Shown here: positions 45,469-55,387 of the stretch, one piece after another | Position numbering within the stretch: position 1 is the stretch's first letter | Layout: each line of letters begins with the position of its first letter | Source: Caballeronia catudaia | Lineage (GTDB): Bacteria > Pseudomonadota > Gammaproteobacteria > Burkholderiales > Burkholderiaceae | NCBI RefSeq assembly: GCF_001544755.2 | Contig: NZ_FCOF02000003.1 | Span: forward strand, 276,470-340,469 | Direction of reading: 5' to 3' | DNA length: 64,000 nucleotides | Position numbers and translations under genes: made by a program | Notes under the pieces: generated by a model | Seen by the model: the letters and a program-made list of their open reading frames with translations, nothing else | Told to the model about the DNA's origin: nothing | Databases searched by the model: none

Positions 45469-47277
45469 TCAAAACATGTCCGTGCCGGTGGAGAAGGACG
45501 CATCCCGCTTCGATCGGGAAGGTATGAACGGACCCGTGATCATGCTCGAATAACTTTGACCGGGGCCGACCATCGGGAACACATCGGCGTCCTGGTCGAT
45601 CATCACTTCGAGGAACGCGGGACCGTCGAACGCGACGAACGCCTTGAGGTGCTCGTCGAGATCGCCCATGTCCCGGACACGGCGGGCGAACGCGAATCCA
45701 TCGGCTAGAGCGGCCTGAACGAAATCCTTGCGATGCAGCGCCTTGTCGCTCACGAACATGCGTCCATCGTAGAAAAGACGCTGCCACTGACGGATCATGC
45801 CGTCGCCGCAATTGTTGAGCAGCAGCACCTTGACCGGAACGCCGTACGTGCTCGCCGTTTCCAGCTCTCCCATGTTCATGCGGATGCTGCCGTCGCCGTC
45901 GATATCGATCACGAGCGCGTCCGGGCGCGCGAACTGCGCGCCGATCGCGGCGGGCAAGCCGAAACCCATCGTTCCCATGCTGCCCGAGGTGAGGAAGCTG
46001 CGCGGCTCGACAAAATCGAAAAACTGCGCGGCCCACATCTGATGCTGACCCACGCCCGTGCTGATGATCGCTTTGCCGCCGGTGATTTCGCTCAACTTTT
46101 CGATCACCCATTGCGGCTGAATGAGCGCGCTCTTTCGGTCGTAATTCATGCCGTGCCTGCGCTTGAGCTCCATCGCGTCCGCGGTCCAGCGTGACGATGC
46201 CCGCGTAACCGGTCCATGCGCCATCAGCGCGCGCAGCGTGTCCTTTGCATCGCCTATATGAGTCCACGACGCACGCTTGACCTTGTTGATCTCCGCTTCG
46301 TCGATATCAATATGCGCGACATGACACGCGTTCGGTGCAAACGTTTCCGGACGGCCGCCCGCGACGCGATCATCGAAACGCGCGCCCACGGCAATCAGAA
46401 AGTCGCAGTCTTCCACGGCATAGTTCGCGCATGCGGTCCCGTGCATTCCGAGCATGCCGAGCGCGAGTTCGTGCTTTGCGGGCATTGCGCCGAGCCCCAT
46501 CAAAGTCGTCACTACAGGAATGCGATAACGCTCGGCGAACTGGCGCAATTCGGCCGCCGCACCCGACGCGACCACACCGCCGCCCGCATACAGAAGCGGC
46601 CGTTTGCTGTGCGCGAGAAGATCGAAGAATTCGGCGCTGCGCGTTTCTTCGAGCCGAGCGCCCATCGCCACCAGACGAAGGCGATCGGAATAGCCGCGAA
46701 ACTGCAACGTGCCATGCCCGCGATACGGTCCCCTCCAGTTCTGAATGTCTTTCGGCACATCGACCACGACCGGTCCCGGCCGCCCCGTGCGCGCGATATC
46801 GAATGCGGTGCGCAGCGTCTGTTCGAGCTTGTCCGGATCGGTCACGAGAAAGACCTGCTTCGCGCACGCCGACATGATGTTGAACACCGGCGCTTCCTGA
46901 AACGCGTCGGTGCCGATGGCGGCACGCGGCACCTGTCCGCAGATGAGCACGACAGGCACGGAATCGCCATTGCAATCGGCGATCGGCGTCACGGCGTTCG
47001 TCGCGCCCGGACCCGACGTCACCATGAACACGCCGACTTTCCCGCTCGCCCGCGCATAACCCGCGGCCATGAAACCCGCGGATTGTTCGTTCGACGGCAC
47101 CACGAACCGGATCTGCCGCTCCGGTCGATCCGCGTGCATTTCGTTGAAGCGGAACACCGCGTCATAGGTCGGCAAAATCGCGCCGCCGCTGTAGCCGAAG
47201 AGCGTATCCACGCCCTGTTCCGCCAGCACGCGCAAGATGATGTCGGCGCCCGAGAGCGATTCATCCGTATGTGTCAT
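45469..47277 (-). CDS. Acetolactate synthase large-subunit-like thiamine-diphosphate enzyme
   Basis: 602 aa with three ThDP-enzyme domains. Catalytic Glu64 in SNEQSAGF, the central FAD/beta domain, and ThDP binding by DIDGDGSIRMNMGELETAS to LLLNN. After NN, the sequence GMIRQWQ keeps the AHAS-type Trp that selects 2-ketobutyrate or pyruvate acceptors, so carboligation is likely. No IlvN/IlvH regulatory subunit is adjacent, which argues against the housekeeping biosynthetic role. It overlaps the upstream E1 gene by ATGA, and the ArsR gene follows after 3 bases. Confidence 0.85.
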   Translation of the reverse strand: MTHTDESLSGADIILRVLAEQGVDTLFGYSGGAILPTYDAVFRFNEMHADRPERQIRFVVPSNEQSAGFMAAGYARASGKVGVFMVTSGPGATNAVTPIADCNGDSVPVVLICGQVPRAAIGTDAFQEAPVFNIMSACAKQVFLVTDPDKLEQTLRTAFDIARTGRPGPVVVDVPKDIQNWRGPYRGHGTLQFRGYSDRLRLVAMGARLEETRSAEFFDLLAHSKRPLLYAGGGVVASGAAAELRQFAERYRIPVVTTLMGLGAMPAKHELALGMLGMHGTACANYAVEDCDFLIAVGARFDDRVAGGRPETFAPNACHVAHIDIDEAEINKVKRASWTHIGDAKDTLRALMAHGPVTRASSRWTADAMELKRRHGMNYDRKSALIQPQWVIEKLSEITGGKAIISTGVGQHQMWAAQFFDFVEPRSFLTSGSMGTMGFGLPAAIGAQFARPDALVIDIDGDGSIRMNMGELETASTYGVPVKVLLLNNCGDGMIRQWQRLFYDGRMFVSDKALHRKDFVQAALADGFAFARRVRDMGDLDEHLKAFVAFDGPAFLEVMIDQDADVFPMVGPGQSYSSMITGPFIPSRSKRDASFSTGTDMF

Positions 47278-50105
47278 GTCAGGCTCTCCATCGTCGCGTT
47301 GCTTTCTTCGATCGCGAACGCACGCGCGACCACTTCCGCCTGTCTCGCCACATGCACCGCGTGATAGCCCGGCGCAGTCGATGCCGAAGCGGCACGTCCC
47401 GCATAAGACAGGCTCACGCGCGCAGGCAGCATCTCACGCAGTTGCGGCTCGACGAAACTCCACGCGCCCTGATTGCGCGCCTCTTCCTGACACCAGATCA
47501 CCGTCTTCAGATTCGGATAGCGCGCGAGTTCATCGGCCAGTTGCCGCGACGGAAACGGATACAACTGTTCGATGCGAATGACCGGCGTATCGTCGATGCC
47601 ATGCTTGCGGCGATAGTCGAGCAGCTCGTAATACACCTTCCCCGAAGTGACGATGACACGCTCGACATCCGCGCGACGCGACGCATCGATGTGCTCGTCC
47701 GGAAGAACTTCACGGAATGCGCCGTGAGCAAGATCGTCGAGCGAGTTGACGGCTTCCGCGTGTCTCAGCAGCGACTTGGGCGTCATCACGATGAGCGGCC
47801 GGGCATCGAAAGAAAGCACCTGCATGCGCAAGAGATGAAACAGTTGCGCGGGCGTTGTTGGCTGAACCACGCGCATGTTGTCCTGCGCGCTCAGTTGCAG
47901 ATATCGCTCAAGCCGTGCCGACGCATGCTCGGGGCCCGCGCCTTCCTGACCGTGAGGCAGGAACAGGGTCAATGCACTGCGTTGCCCCCACTTCGCTGCG
48001 CCCGCGGCGATGAACTGATCGATGACGACCTGCGCGCCGTTCGCGAAATCGCCGAATTGCGCTTCCCACACGACGAGGGCATCGCGATTGACCGTCGAAT
48101 AGCCGTATTCGAAGGCGAGCACCGCGGTCTCCGAGAGAATCGAATTCGTCACTGTGAAGCGGCCCTGCGCTTCTCCGACATGTTCGAGCGGAATGAAGAC
48201 GCCATCCGAACGCGCCGTGCGCTTCTGGTTATGCAGCATCGCATGCCGATGATTGAACGTGCCTCGCGCGCTGTCCTGCCCGCTCAGCCGCACATCGACG
48301 CCTTCGCCCAGCAGCGACGCAAATGCAAGATGCTCCGCCATGCCCCAGTCGACCGGTTTCGCACCTGTGGACATATCACGGCGCGAGGCCATCAGCTTGT
48401 TGACGAGGGGATGAAGCTCATGACCTTCGGGCACGCTCGATATGCGCCGCGCCAGCACGCCGAGATGCTCGCGCGACGGGGCTTCGTAATGCGTGACGCC
48501 GTGTGCATCGGATGCGCTCGCAAGCTCCTGTGCATCGTCGGCGCGCGCCTGGTCGAGCAGCTTGCGCCGCGCATCGACCAGCGATTCGGCTTGCTCCGCC
48601 GTCAACACGCCTTCGCGAATCAACCTGTGCGCGTACAACGTCCGCACGCCGGGATGCGCCGCGATCGCGCGATACATCATCGGCTGCGTGATGGCGGGCG
48701 TGTCCTGTTCCTGATGCCCATGCTTGCGAAAGCACACGAGATCGATCACGACGCTGCGTGCGAACGCCGTGCGATAGTCGAGCGCAAGGCGCACGGCCAT
48801 CGCGACCGCTTCGGGGTCGTCGCCGTTGACGTGCAGCACCGGCGCCTCGATCAGCTTGACGATATCGGTCGCATAGAACGACGAGCGCGTGTCGCGCGGA
48901 TCGGAGGTCGTGAAGCCGATCTGATTGTTCACGACGATATGCACGGTGCCGCCCGTGCCATGTCCGCGTGTATAGGAAAGACTCAAGGTTTCCATCACGA
49001 CGCCTTGCCCGGACATCGCCGCATCGCCGTGAATCTCGACTGGCAGCACATGTGAGGCGCCATCAGACGAGAGCGCGTCCGCCTTTGCGCGCGCCATTCC
49101 CTGCACGACCGGGTTCACGACTTCGAGGTGCGACGGATTGAACGCAAGCACGACTTCCACCGGTCCATCGGCGGTCTGCGTGACGGTGCTGAATCCCTTG
49201 TGATACTTGACATCGCCTTCGGGCAGATCGTCGGTGTCCTTGCCGTCGAACTCATCGAATAGCGCATGCAGCGGCTTGCCGGCGACGTTCACCAGCACGT
49301 TCAGCCGTCCGCGATGCGCCATGCCCATCACGACCGAGCGCACGTCCTTCGACGCGCCGTAGCGCACCAGTTCGTCGAGCAGGACGATGAGCGATTCGCC
49401 GCCTTCGAGCGAGAAGCGCTTTTGCCCGACGAAGCGCGTGTGCAGATACTTTTCGAGTCCTTCGGCCGCTGTCAGGCGTTCGAGAAAGCGCTGCTTGTCC
49501 GCGACCGGAAACGAGGGTTTCGCGTGCGTCGATTCGAGCCGCATCTGCCACCAGCGCCGCTCGTTCGCATCGGTGAGATGCATGAATTCCGCGCCCAGCG
49601 TGCCAGTATAGGTTTGTTCGAGCGCCGCGGCGATCTCTTGCAGTGTCGCGTCTTCATCGAAGAGATAGGTGTCGGCGGTGCTGAAACGCGTCGACATGTC
49701 GGCCGACGTCAGGCCATAGTAGGCGGGCGTGAGTTCCGCGAGCGTGCGCCGCGGCTCCCACTGCAACGGATCGAGATGTGCCTTGCGCGTGCCGATCGTG
49801 CGGAACGCCGTCATGAGCGACTGCACGGCCACCTGCTTTCTCGCGAGCGCGAGACCGTCACCGGAGGCCATCGCAAAGTCATGCGGCCGTCGCGCAAGCT
49901 CGACGAAGTTCGATACCACGGGCGCGTGCGGTTCATCATCGCGATCGCTTCCGTCGATGGCGGGCGTTTCGCGCAACGCATCGAACCATGCGCGCCATTC
50001 ATCCGTAACCGATGACGGATCGCTCAGATAAAGCTCGTATTGCTCTTCGACATACGGCGCGTTGGCGCCGGACAGAAATGAGTTTCGACGTTTCTCGATC
50101 AACAT
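47274..50105 (-). CDS. sucA: 2-oxoglutarate dehydrogenase E1-like protein
   Basis: 943 aa, full length for SucA. The N-terminal NSFLSGANAPYVEEQYELYL segment, then the transketolase-like halves with GMAHRGRLNVLVNVAGKPL, LPVEIHGDAAMSGQG, and the C-terminal TVIWCQEEARNQGAWSFVEP. Decarboxylates 2-oxoglutarate with ThDP. No E2 (sucB) or E3 (lpd) follows, so this looks like a second, stand-alone E1, which may act as a decarboxylase or carboligase. Start: second ATG, 50105, has GAAGG 9 bases upstream; the first ATG at 50114 abuts that site. Overlaps the ALS-like gene. Confidence 0.9.
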   Translation of the reverse strand: MLIEKRRNSFLSGANAPYVEEQYELYLSDPSSVTDEWRAWFDALRETPAIDGSDRDDEPHAPVVSNFVELARRPHDFAMASGDGLALARKQVAVQSLMTAFRTIGTRKAHLDPLQWEPRRTLAELTPAYYGLTSADMSTRFSTADTYLFDEDATLQEIAAALEQTYTGTLGAEFMHLTDANERRWWQMRLESTHAKPSFPVADKQRFLERLTAAEGLEKYLHTRFVGQKRFSLEGGESLIVLLDELVRYGASKDVRSVVMGMAHRGRLNVLVNVAGKPLHALFDEFDGKDTDDLPEGDVKYHKGFSTVTQTADGPVEVVLAFNPSHLEVVNPVVQGMARAKADALSSDGASHVLPVEIHGDAAMSGQGVVMETLSLSYTRGHGTGGTVHIVVNNQIGFTTSDPRDTRSSFYATDIVKLIEAPVLHVNGDDPEAVAMAVRLALDYRTAFARSVVIDLVCFRKHGHQEQDTPAITQPMMYRAIAAHPGVRTLYAHRLIREGVLTAEQAESLVDARRKLLDQARADDAQELASASDAHGVTHYEAPSREHLGVLARRISSVPEGHELHPLVNKLMASRRDMSTGAKPVDWGMAEHLAFASLLGEGVDVRLSGQDSARGTFNHRHAMLHNQKRTARSDGVFIPLEHVGEAQGRFTVTNSILSETAVLAFEYGYSTVNRDALVVWEAQFGDFANGAQVVIDQFIAAGAAKWGQRSALTLFLPHGQEGAGPEHASARLERYLQLSAQDNMRVVQPTTPAQLFHLLRMQVLSFDARPLIVMTPKSLLRHAEAVNSLDDLAHGAFREVLPDEHIDASRRADVERVIVTSGKVYYELLDYRRKHGIDDTPVIRIEQLYPFPSRQLADELARYPNLKTVIWCQEEARNQGAWSFVEPQLREMLPARVSLSYAGRAASASTAPGYHAVHVARQAEVVARAFAIEESNATMESLT

Positions 50106-50368
50106 GATGATCATCCTTCGTGTGCAGCGCGAGCGCAGTGCGCCCGCTTCATGAGATGAAGTCTAGCCAGCCATGACTGCGTCGAAGGAGGCGATTGGCG
50201 CGTTGTCGGGCCACTCCGTGCCGAATTTGGGCCACGCCGCACGCGCACGCGCGCTTATTACATCGCGGTAAAAGTCATTTGCCGGCAAGGGCGTCTTTCG
50301 CGCGCGCACGTTGGGATAGACTGGGCCATCGCTTGAAATTCACGCACTTACTTCACGAAGGTCACGGC

Positions 50369-51412
50369 ATGAAAGTCGCCCTTGTTCTGTTCGACGGTGT
50401 GCAGGCACTCGACGTGGCAGGCCCACTCGATGTCTTCGCGGAAGCCAACACGCATCTTCCGCCGGACCAGCGATACGAGGTCTCGCTCGTCGGGCGCGAG
50501 GCCGGCATCGTGACCGCTTCGAACGGCATGCAGATCATCGTGCCGGTGGGCTACCTCGACGCCCTCGCCACCGATACGCAATACGACCTGCTCTTGATAG
50601 CAGGCGGACCGCAATTGCCCGACTGGGAACCGCCCGCCGAATTTCTCGCGTGGCTGCGCAAACAGGCGCGCGGCGCCGCGCGCTTCGGCTCCGTCTGCAA
50701 TGGCGCGTTCGTGCTCGGGCACGCCGGCCTGCTCGACGGCCAGCAGGTCACGACGCATTGGTCGGACGCGGGACGTCTCGCGAAGACGTTTCCGCGCGCC
50801 TCCGTGCAGCCCGACAAGATCTTCATGCGCGACGGACGCCTCTTCACTTCCGCCGGTGTATCGGCGGGCATCGATCTGTGTCTGACGCTCGTCGCCGAGG
50901 ACTTCGGACATGAACACGCCGTGCGCGTCGCGAAACGCCTCGTCGTCTACATTCAGCGCGAAGGCGGGCAATCGCAGTACAGCCCGTACATTGCAGCGAC
51001 GAAGGAAGATGCGCCGATCATCGGCAAGGTGCATCGGTATGTGACCGATCATATCGGCGATGCGCTTTCCATCGAACAACTGGCGAATGCTGTTTCCGTG
51101 AGCCGACGGACCTTTTCCCGGCTATTCGCGAGGCATGCGAAGGTCACGCCTTCCGCATACGTCGAGCAGGTTCGCGTCGATACGGCGAGGACGCTGCTCG
51201 AGACCAGCGACGCGCCGCTCAAAACTGTCGCGTTCAAATGCGGCTTTCATAGCGCCACGCATATGCGGATGATCTTTTCGAGGCGGCTCAACGTCACGCC
51301 GAAGCAATATCGCGAGCGGTTTCGCGGCAATGTGGAAATCGAAGCGCCGCATGAAGCGCGCGTGCATGTTATCGAGCGTGCGATGCAGGAGGAACTGGCG
51401 GAGGCCGCGTGA
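50369..51412 (+). CDS. GlxA-type AraC regulator with DJ-1/PfpI domain
   Basis: 347 aa. Residues about 1-170 are a DJ-1/PfpI-like amidotransferase fold with the nucleophile elbow GSVCNGAFVLG. About 220-320 are two AraC helix-turn-helices (IEQLANAVSVSRRTFSRLFA, then KTVAFKCGFHSATHMR). This group usually senses small amines or amino acids. The ATG at 50369 has GAAGG 8 bases upstream. Divergent from the E1/ALS operon, so it could regulate it (263-base intergenic region). Overlaps mug by 4 bases. Confidence 0.9.
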   Translation: MKVALVLFDGVQALDVAGPLDVFAEANTHLPPDQRYEVSLVGREAGIVTASNGMQIIVPVGYLDALATDTQYDLLLIAGGPQLPDWEPPAEFLAWLRKQARGAARFGSVCNGAFVLGHAGLLDGQQVTTHWSDAGRLAKTFPRASVQPDKIFMRDGRLFTSAGVSAGIDLCLTLVAEDFGHEHAVRVAKRLVVYIQREGGQSQYSPYIAATKEDAPIIGKVHRYVTDHIGDALSIEQLANAVSVSRRTFSRLFARHAKVTPSAYVEQVRVDTARTLLETSDAPLKTVAFKCGFHSATHMRMIFSRRLNVTPKQYRERFRGNVEIEAPHEARVHVIERAMQEELAEAA

Positions 51413-51936
51413 GCGAGGCGTTACCGGATATCGTCGCGCCTGGCTTGGCGGTCGTGTTCTGCGGCATCAATCCCGGCATGCTCGCCGCGGCAACGGGCCA
51501 TCATTTCGCGGGACGCGGCAATCGCTTCTGGCGCGTCGTTCATCTCGCCGGCTTCACGCCCGTGCAACTTCTTCCCGAAGACGATCGCGCATTCCTTCGA
51601 TACGGCTATGGCCTCACGACGGCGGTCGCGCGCCCGACCGCACGTGCGGCGATGTTGTCGCGCATCGAGATCGTCGCGGCGGCATCGGCGTTCGAAGCAA
51701 AGATCGCGGGCCTTGCGCCGCGATATATCGCGTTTCTCGGGAAGATGGCGCTATCCGCCATCACCGGCAAACGCGATATCGAATGGGGACTTCAAGCCGG
51801 GACTTTCGGCGGCGCGCGCGCATGGGTATTGCCGAATCCGAGCGGATTGAACCGCGCCTTCAGCCTCGATGAACTGGTGACCGCGTATCGCGAGCTTCAT
51901 GCGGCGGCATTCGCGATGCCCGTTGAAGCGCCCTGA
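51409..51936 (+). CDS. mug: G/U mismatch-specific DNA glycosylase
   Basis: 175 aa. Removes uracil or thymine opposite guanine, and etheno-cytosine. Family signatures GINPG (residues 19-23) with a downstream FAGRGNRFW, and NPSGLNRA near the C-terminus. GTG start at 51409, overlapping the regulator stop; it ends within the convergent LysR gene (40-base overlap). Function in repair is well grounded; the link to the regulator is only position. Confidence 0.92.
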   Translation: MSEALPDIVAPGLAVVFCGINPGMLAAATGHHFAGRGNRFWRVVHLAGFTPVQLLPEDDRAFLRYGYGLTTAVARPTARAAMLSRIEIVAAASAFEAKIAGLAPRYIAFLGKMALSAITGKRDIEWGLQAGTFGGARAWVLPNPSGLNRAFSLDELVTAYRELHAAAFAMPVEAP

Positions 51937-52862
51937 GGCTTGCGGCCGCGAAGGCCATCGCCGCATCGCAAATGGCTATTCATGCGCAACGTCTCCGTCG
52001 CGAATTCGAGAAACGCGCGAATCTTGCCGCTCGCACCGCGGCGTTCCACATGCAATAAGTTCACCGGCACCGCCTCGGGCTCGAATGCCGCGAGAATGGG
52101 CCGAAGCCTGCGGCCGAGCACTTCGTGAATCGCCTGATACGAAAGCAACTGTGTGATGCCGACGCCATCGCGAGCCGCCGCGATGGCGGCAGGCGCGAGA
52201 TCGACGATCATGCGCGGCTGAAGCCGCACCGGCAACCTCACGCCCTGTGCGGCAAACACCCATTCCAGTGGATTCGACACGCCCGTGAAGGACACGCAGT
52301 CGTGCCGCGTCAGCTCTCTCGGATGATCGGGCTCACCATGTGCTTCGAGATACGCCGGCGAAGCATAGGTCCTGCGCCTGACATGCCCCAGCGGAACCGC
52401 GAATGTCGACGAGTCCCCGAGATGACCGATGCGAATGGCGATATCCACGCCTTCATCGAGCAATCGCGTCGTGCGATCGGCATACACCGCCTGAATGCTG
52501 ATGTCCGGATAGCGCAGCGCGAACGCGTTGATGAGCGGCGCGACGAATCGCTGGCCGAACAGCACGGGCGCTGAAATCGTTAGCGTTCCTACCGGTTTGA
52601 CGTGATATGCGCCGATGTTCGCTTCCGCTTCGGCGATGGCATCGAGCACTTGCCGGCACGCGTCGAGGTAGGCGATGCCCGCGTCCGTGGGACGCACCGA
52701 ACGCGTCGTGCGCGCGAGCAGCTGTGCGCCGGTGCGCGATTCGAGCGAGTTGAGCGCCCTCGACACCGCAGCCGTCGATAAGCCGAGCTTGTCCGACGCG
52801 CTGGTGAAGCCACCGCTATCGACGATGGCCACGAAGACTTCCATCTCACGCAATCTGTCCAT
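51897..52862 (-). CDS. LysR-type transcriptional regulator
   Basis: 321 aa. HTH at MDRLREMEVFVAIVDSGGFT, then SASDKLGLSTAAVSRALNSL; effector domain with VGTLTISAPVLFGQRFVAPL. The start at ATG 52862 gives a standard N-terminus; the upstream frame (to 53039) does not resemble a regulator. Divergent from the ABM-MFS-HlyD-NodT operon with 256 bases between them, so it is the likely controller of that operon. The CrgA/PA14-like group often answers to aromatic or quinone-type stress (family knowledge). Confidence 0.9.
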   Translation of the reverse strand: MDRLREMEVFVAIVDSGGFTSASDKLGLSTAAVSRALNSLESRTGAQLLARTTRSVRPTDAGIAYLDACRQVLDAIAEAEANIGAYHVKPVGTLTISAPVLFGQRFVAPLINAFALRYPDISIQAVYADRTTRLLDEGVDIAIRIGHLGDSSTFAVPLGHVRRRTYASPAYLEAHGEPDHPRELTRHDCVSFTGVSNPLEWVFAAQGVRLPVRLQPRMIVDLAPAAIAAARDGVGITQLLSYQAIHEVLGRRLRPILAAFEPEAVPVNLLHVERRGASGKIRAFLEFATETLRMNSHLRCGDGLRGRKPQGASTGIANAAA

Positions 52863-53118
52863 TCTCAATCCCGAAGCACACGCTGTTTGCCCGGCGATTG
52901 TAGGCAGTCCGATGGCGCATGAATCGCAATGGCCTGAATCGAAAACAGATTGGCCAAGGATGAACGGCACGTCTGCACTGGCCCATACAGCGCATTGTTT
53001 GGCCCGAATCGCCTGTCCGCCGGCCTTCAACAAAGCCATATCGTCTCCGACAATGAATCAACGGCGACGCGTGGCAATCACATGCACCGCGCGCTCCAAC
53101 TCTATAAGCGAGCCTGTC

Positions 53119-53793
53119 ATGTTCTCTGCGATGCTTGAAGTCAACCCGATTGCCGATCAGTTCGATGCCTATCTCGGCATGGCGAATATGCTGCGGCCCG
53201 AACTCGAAAAGATCGATGGTTTCATGGATAACACACGATATGCAAGCCTCACGCGCGACGGCTGGCTGCTCTCGCTCTCCGCCTGGCGCGATGAAAAGTC
53301 CCTCGTTCGATGGCGCACGGCGACGAAGCATCACAAGATACAGCAAGCGGCGCGCGATCGCGTGTTCGCCGACTATCGCCTGCGCATCGGACAGATCGTG
53401 GCGGATACGCGCGTGCCCGATGGACATGCGCTCACCGAACAACGCCTCGACGTCACCGAAACGGGCGCAGGCAAGGCCGTGACGCTGCTCGATGCAAAGC
53501 GCGCGCCGGAATGGGTCAGGCAAGCCGGTCCGCAAAGCGTCGCGAGTTCGCTGGGGCTCGATATTGAAGCGCCCGGCCTCGTGGCATGGGATGTCTTCGA
53601 CGCGCTGCTCGCGCCGGGCGAAGCGATCGTCGTGGCGACGTGGCGCGATCAGGCCGCAGCCGATGCGTTCGAGCATGACGTCGCGCGTCCGGAGGACGTG
53701 CGCCTGCGCCACATTCGTGTGATTCGTGAGTACGGCATGTTCGACCGGCGCGAAGCGCCGCAGTACTTCGAAGAAGCGAAGCGCGCGGTGTGA
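53119..53793 (+). CDS. Antibiotic biosynthesis monooxygenase-type protein (double ABM domain)
   Basis: 224 aa. Two ferredoxin-like ABM halves (about 1-95 and 115-215): LEKIDGFMDNTRYASLTRDG to LLSLSAWRDEKSLVRW in the first, and VATWRDQAAADAFEHDV to RHIRVIREYGMFDRREAPQYF in the second. ABM proteins oxidise or bind quinones and aromatic compounds without a cofactor. First gene of the efflux operon; an in-frame ATG at 53131 is also possible. The MFS gene starts 2 bases after its stop. Confidence 0.78.
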   Translation: MFSAMLEVNPIADQFDAYLGMANMLRPELEKIDGFMDNTRYASLTRDGWLLSLSAWRDEKSLVRWRTATKHHKIQQAARDRVFADYRLRIGQIVADTRVPDGHALTEQRLDVTETGAGKAVTLLDAKRAPEWVRQAGPQSVASSLGLDIEAPGLVAWDVFDALLAPGEAIVVATWRDQAAADAFEHDVARPEDVRLRHIRVIREYGMFDRREAPQYFEEAKRAV

Positions 53794-53795
53794 CG

Positions 53796-55367
53796 ATGAG
53801 CACCGCCGATCCATTGACCAACGACACGCAGGCGCCATCGGCGTCGCGCGTCCACCATCCCGCGTTGCGGTTTCGTCTCGCAATCGGCCTGACCGGAATG
53901 CTGCTCGCATCGTTGCTGGCCATATTGAACGAACAGGTCACCGCCTTTGCAATGGCCGACATTCAAGGCGCGCTTTCGATCGGGCATGACGACGGAACCT
54001 GGCTCACCACCTTGTTCGAAGCGGCCAACGTCGCAACGATGGTCTTCGCGCCGTGGTTCGGCATCACGTTCACGCTCAAGCGCTTCACGATAGGCGCCGT
54101 GCTCGCCACGATGCTCTTCGGGTTTCTTTGCCCACTGGCGCCGAATCTTTCGACGCTATACGTGTTGCGCGTATTGCAGGGCATTGCGGGCGGCTGTCTG
54201 CCGCCGATGCTCATCATCGTGGCGTTGCGTTATCTTCCGCCCAAGATCAAGCTCTACGGGCTCGCCGGCTATGCGATGACCGCGACCTTCGGCCCCGCGC
54301 TCGGCACGCCGCTCGCCGCGCTATGGACCGAGTACGTCGACTGGAGACTGGCCTTCTGGCAGATCGTGCCGCTCGGCATCGTGTGTTGCGTCGCGATTCA
54401 ACGCGGGCTTCCCGATGATCCGCTCAAGCTCGAACGCTTTCGGTCGTTCAACTGGACGGGCTTTCTCTCCGGCTGCCCCGCCATCGCGATGCTCGTGACC
54501 GGCCTTCTGCAAGGCGACCGGCTCGACTGGCTGAACTCGGACTTCATCTGCGTGATGCTGATCGGCGGAACGGCGCTGCTTGCGGTGTTCCTCGTCAACG
54601 AATGGTTTCATCCGCTGCCCTTCTTCAAGCTGCAACTCTTGTCGCGGAGAAACTTCTCGCATGGACTGACCACGCTCGCGGGCGCCGTGATCCTGCTCGT
54701 CGGCGTCGCTGCGATACCGGGCCAGCATCTCGCGAGAATCCATGCGTACCGTCCGCTGCAAGCCGCGCCGCTCTCGCTGCTGGTCGCGCTTCCGCTGCTC
54801 GTCGCGCTTCCGTTGACGGCCGCGCTGCTGAACCTGAAGCGCGTCGATTCCCGCTGGGTCATGGCGACGGGGCTGTGCCTCATGATCGCGACCTGCGCGA
54901 TGGGCAGCTTCATGACGTCCGAGTGGATACGCGACGACTTCTATCTGCTTCAATGCCTGCAGATCGCCGCGCAGCCGATGCTGATTCTCGCGATCCTGAT
55001 GGGCGTCACGACCGGCCTGCCGCCGACCGAAGGCCCGTTCGCCTCCGCGATGTTCAACTCGGTCAAGACATTCAGCGCCGCCGTGGCGACCGCGCTCATC
55101 GAAGGGATCGGGACGCATCGCGAACGCTTTCATTCGAACGTGCTCGTGGATCAGCTCGGCAACCGGACGTTCATTGCGCATCAGGGCATGGATACGGCGC
55201 AACTCGCGCAGCTCGCGCATCGTGTTCACGAACAGGCGCTGGTGCTGATGTCCGCGGACCTCTATCGCGTGATGGCGTGCGTCGCCGTCGCGCTTCTGCT
55301 TCTCGTTCCGGTGCTGCCCGTGCGTATCTATCCGCCGTGGACCGCTACACCGCCTTCTTCGAAATAA
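53796..55367 (+). CDS. MFS efflux transporter, DHA2/EmrB family
   Basis: About 523 aa, fourteen helices, drug:H+ antiporter family 2. LLASLLAILNEQVTAFAMAD in helix 1 and VLRVLQGIAGGCLPPMLIIV mark the family (the latter is the G-rich motif C region); PALGTPLAALWTEYVDWRLA near helix 5 is typical of EmrB-type pumps. Start: ATG 53796, alternative GTG 53790. With the HlyD and NodT proteins that follow, it forms a tripartite exporter through both membranes. Confidence 0.9.
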   Translation: MSTADPLTNDTQAPSASRVHHPALRFRLAIGLTGMLLASLLAILNEQVTAFAMADIQGALSIGHDDGTWLTTLFEAANVATMVFAPWFGITFTLKRFTIGAVLATMLFGFLCPLAPNLSTLYVLRVLQGIAGGCLPPMLIIVALRYLPPKIKLYGLAGYAMTATFGPALGTPLAALWTEYVDWRLAFWQIVPLGIVCCVAIQRGLPDDPLKLERFRSFNWTGFLSGCPAIAMLVTGLLQGDRLDWLNSDFICVMLIGGTALLAVFLVNEWFHPLPFFKLQLLSRRNFSHGLTTLAGAVILLVGVAAIPGQHLARIHAYRPLQAAPLSLLVALPLLVALPLTAALLNLKRVDSRWVMATGLCLMIATCAMGSFMTSEWIRDDFYLLQCLQIAAQPMLILAILMGVTTGLPPTEGPFASAMFNSVKTFSAAVATALIEGIGTHRERFHSNVLVDQLGNRTFIAHQGMDTAQLAQLAHRVHEQALVLMSADLYRVMACVAVALLLLVPVLPVRIYPPWTATPPSSK

Positions 55368-55387
55368 CCGCATCAAGGACGCTTCTC

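Noticed and set aside
47271..49055. 594-aa plus-strand frame opposite the E1 gene
   Set aside because: Shadow of the 2-oxoglutarate dehydrogenase E1 gene.
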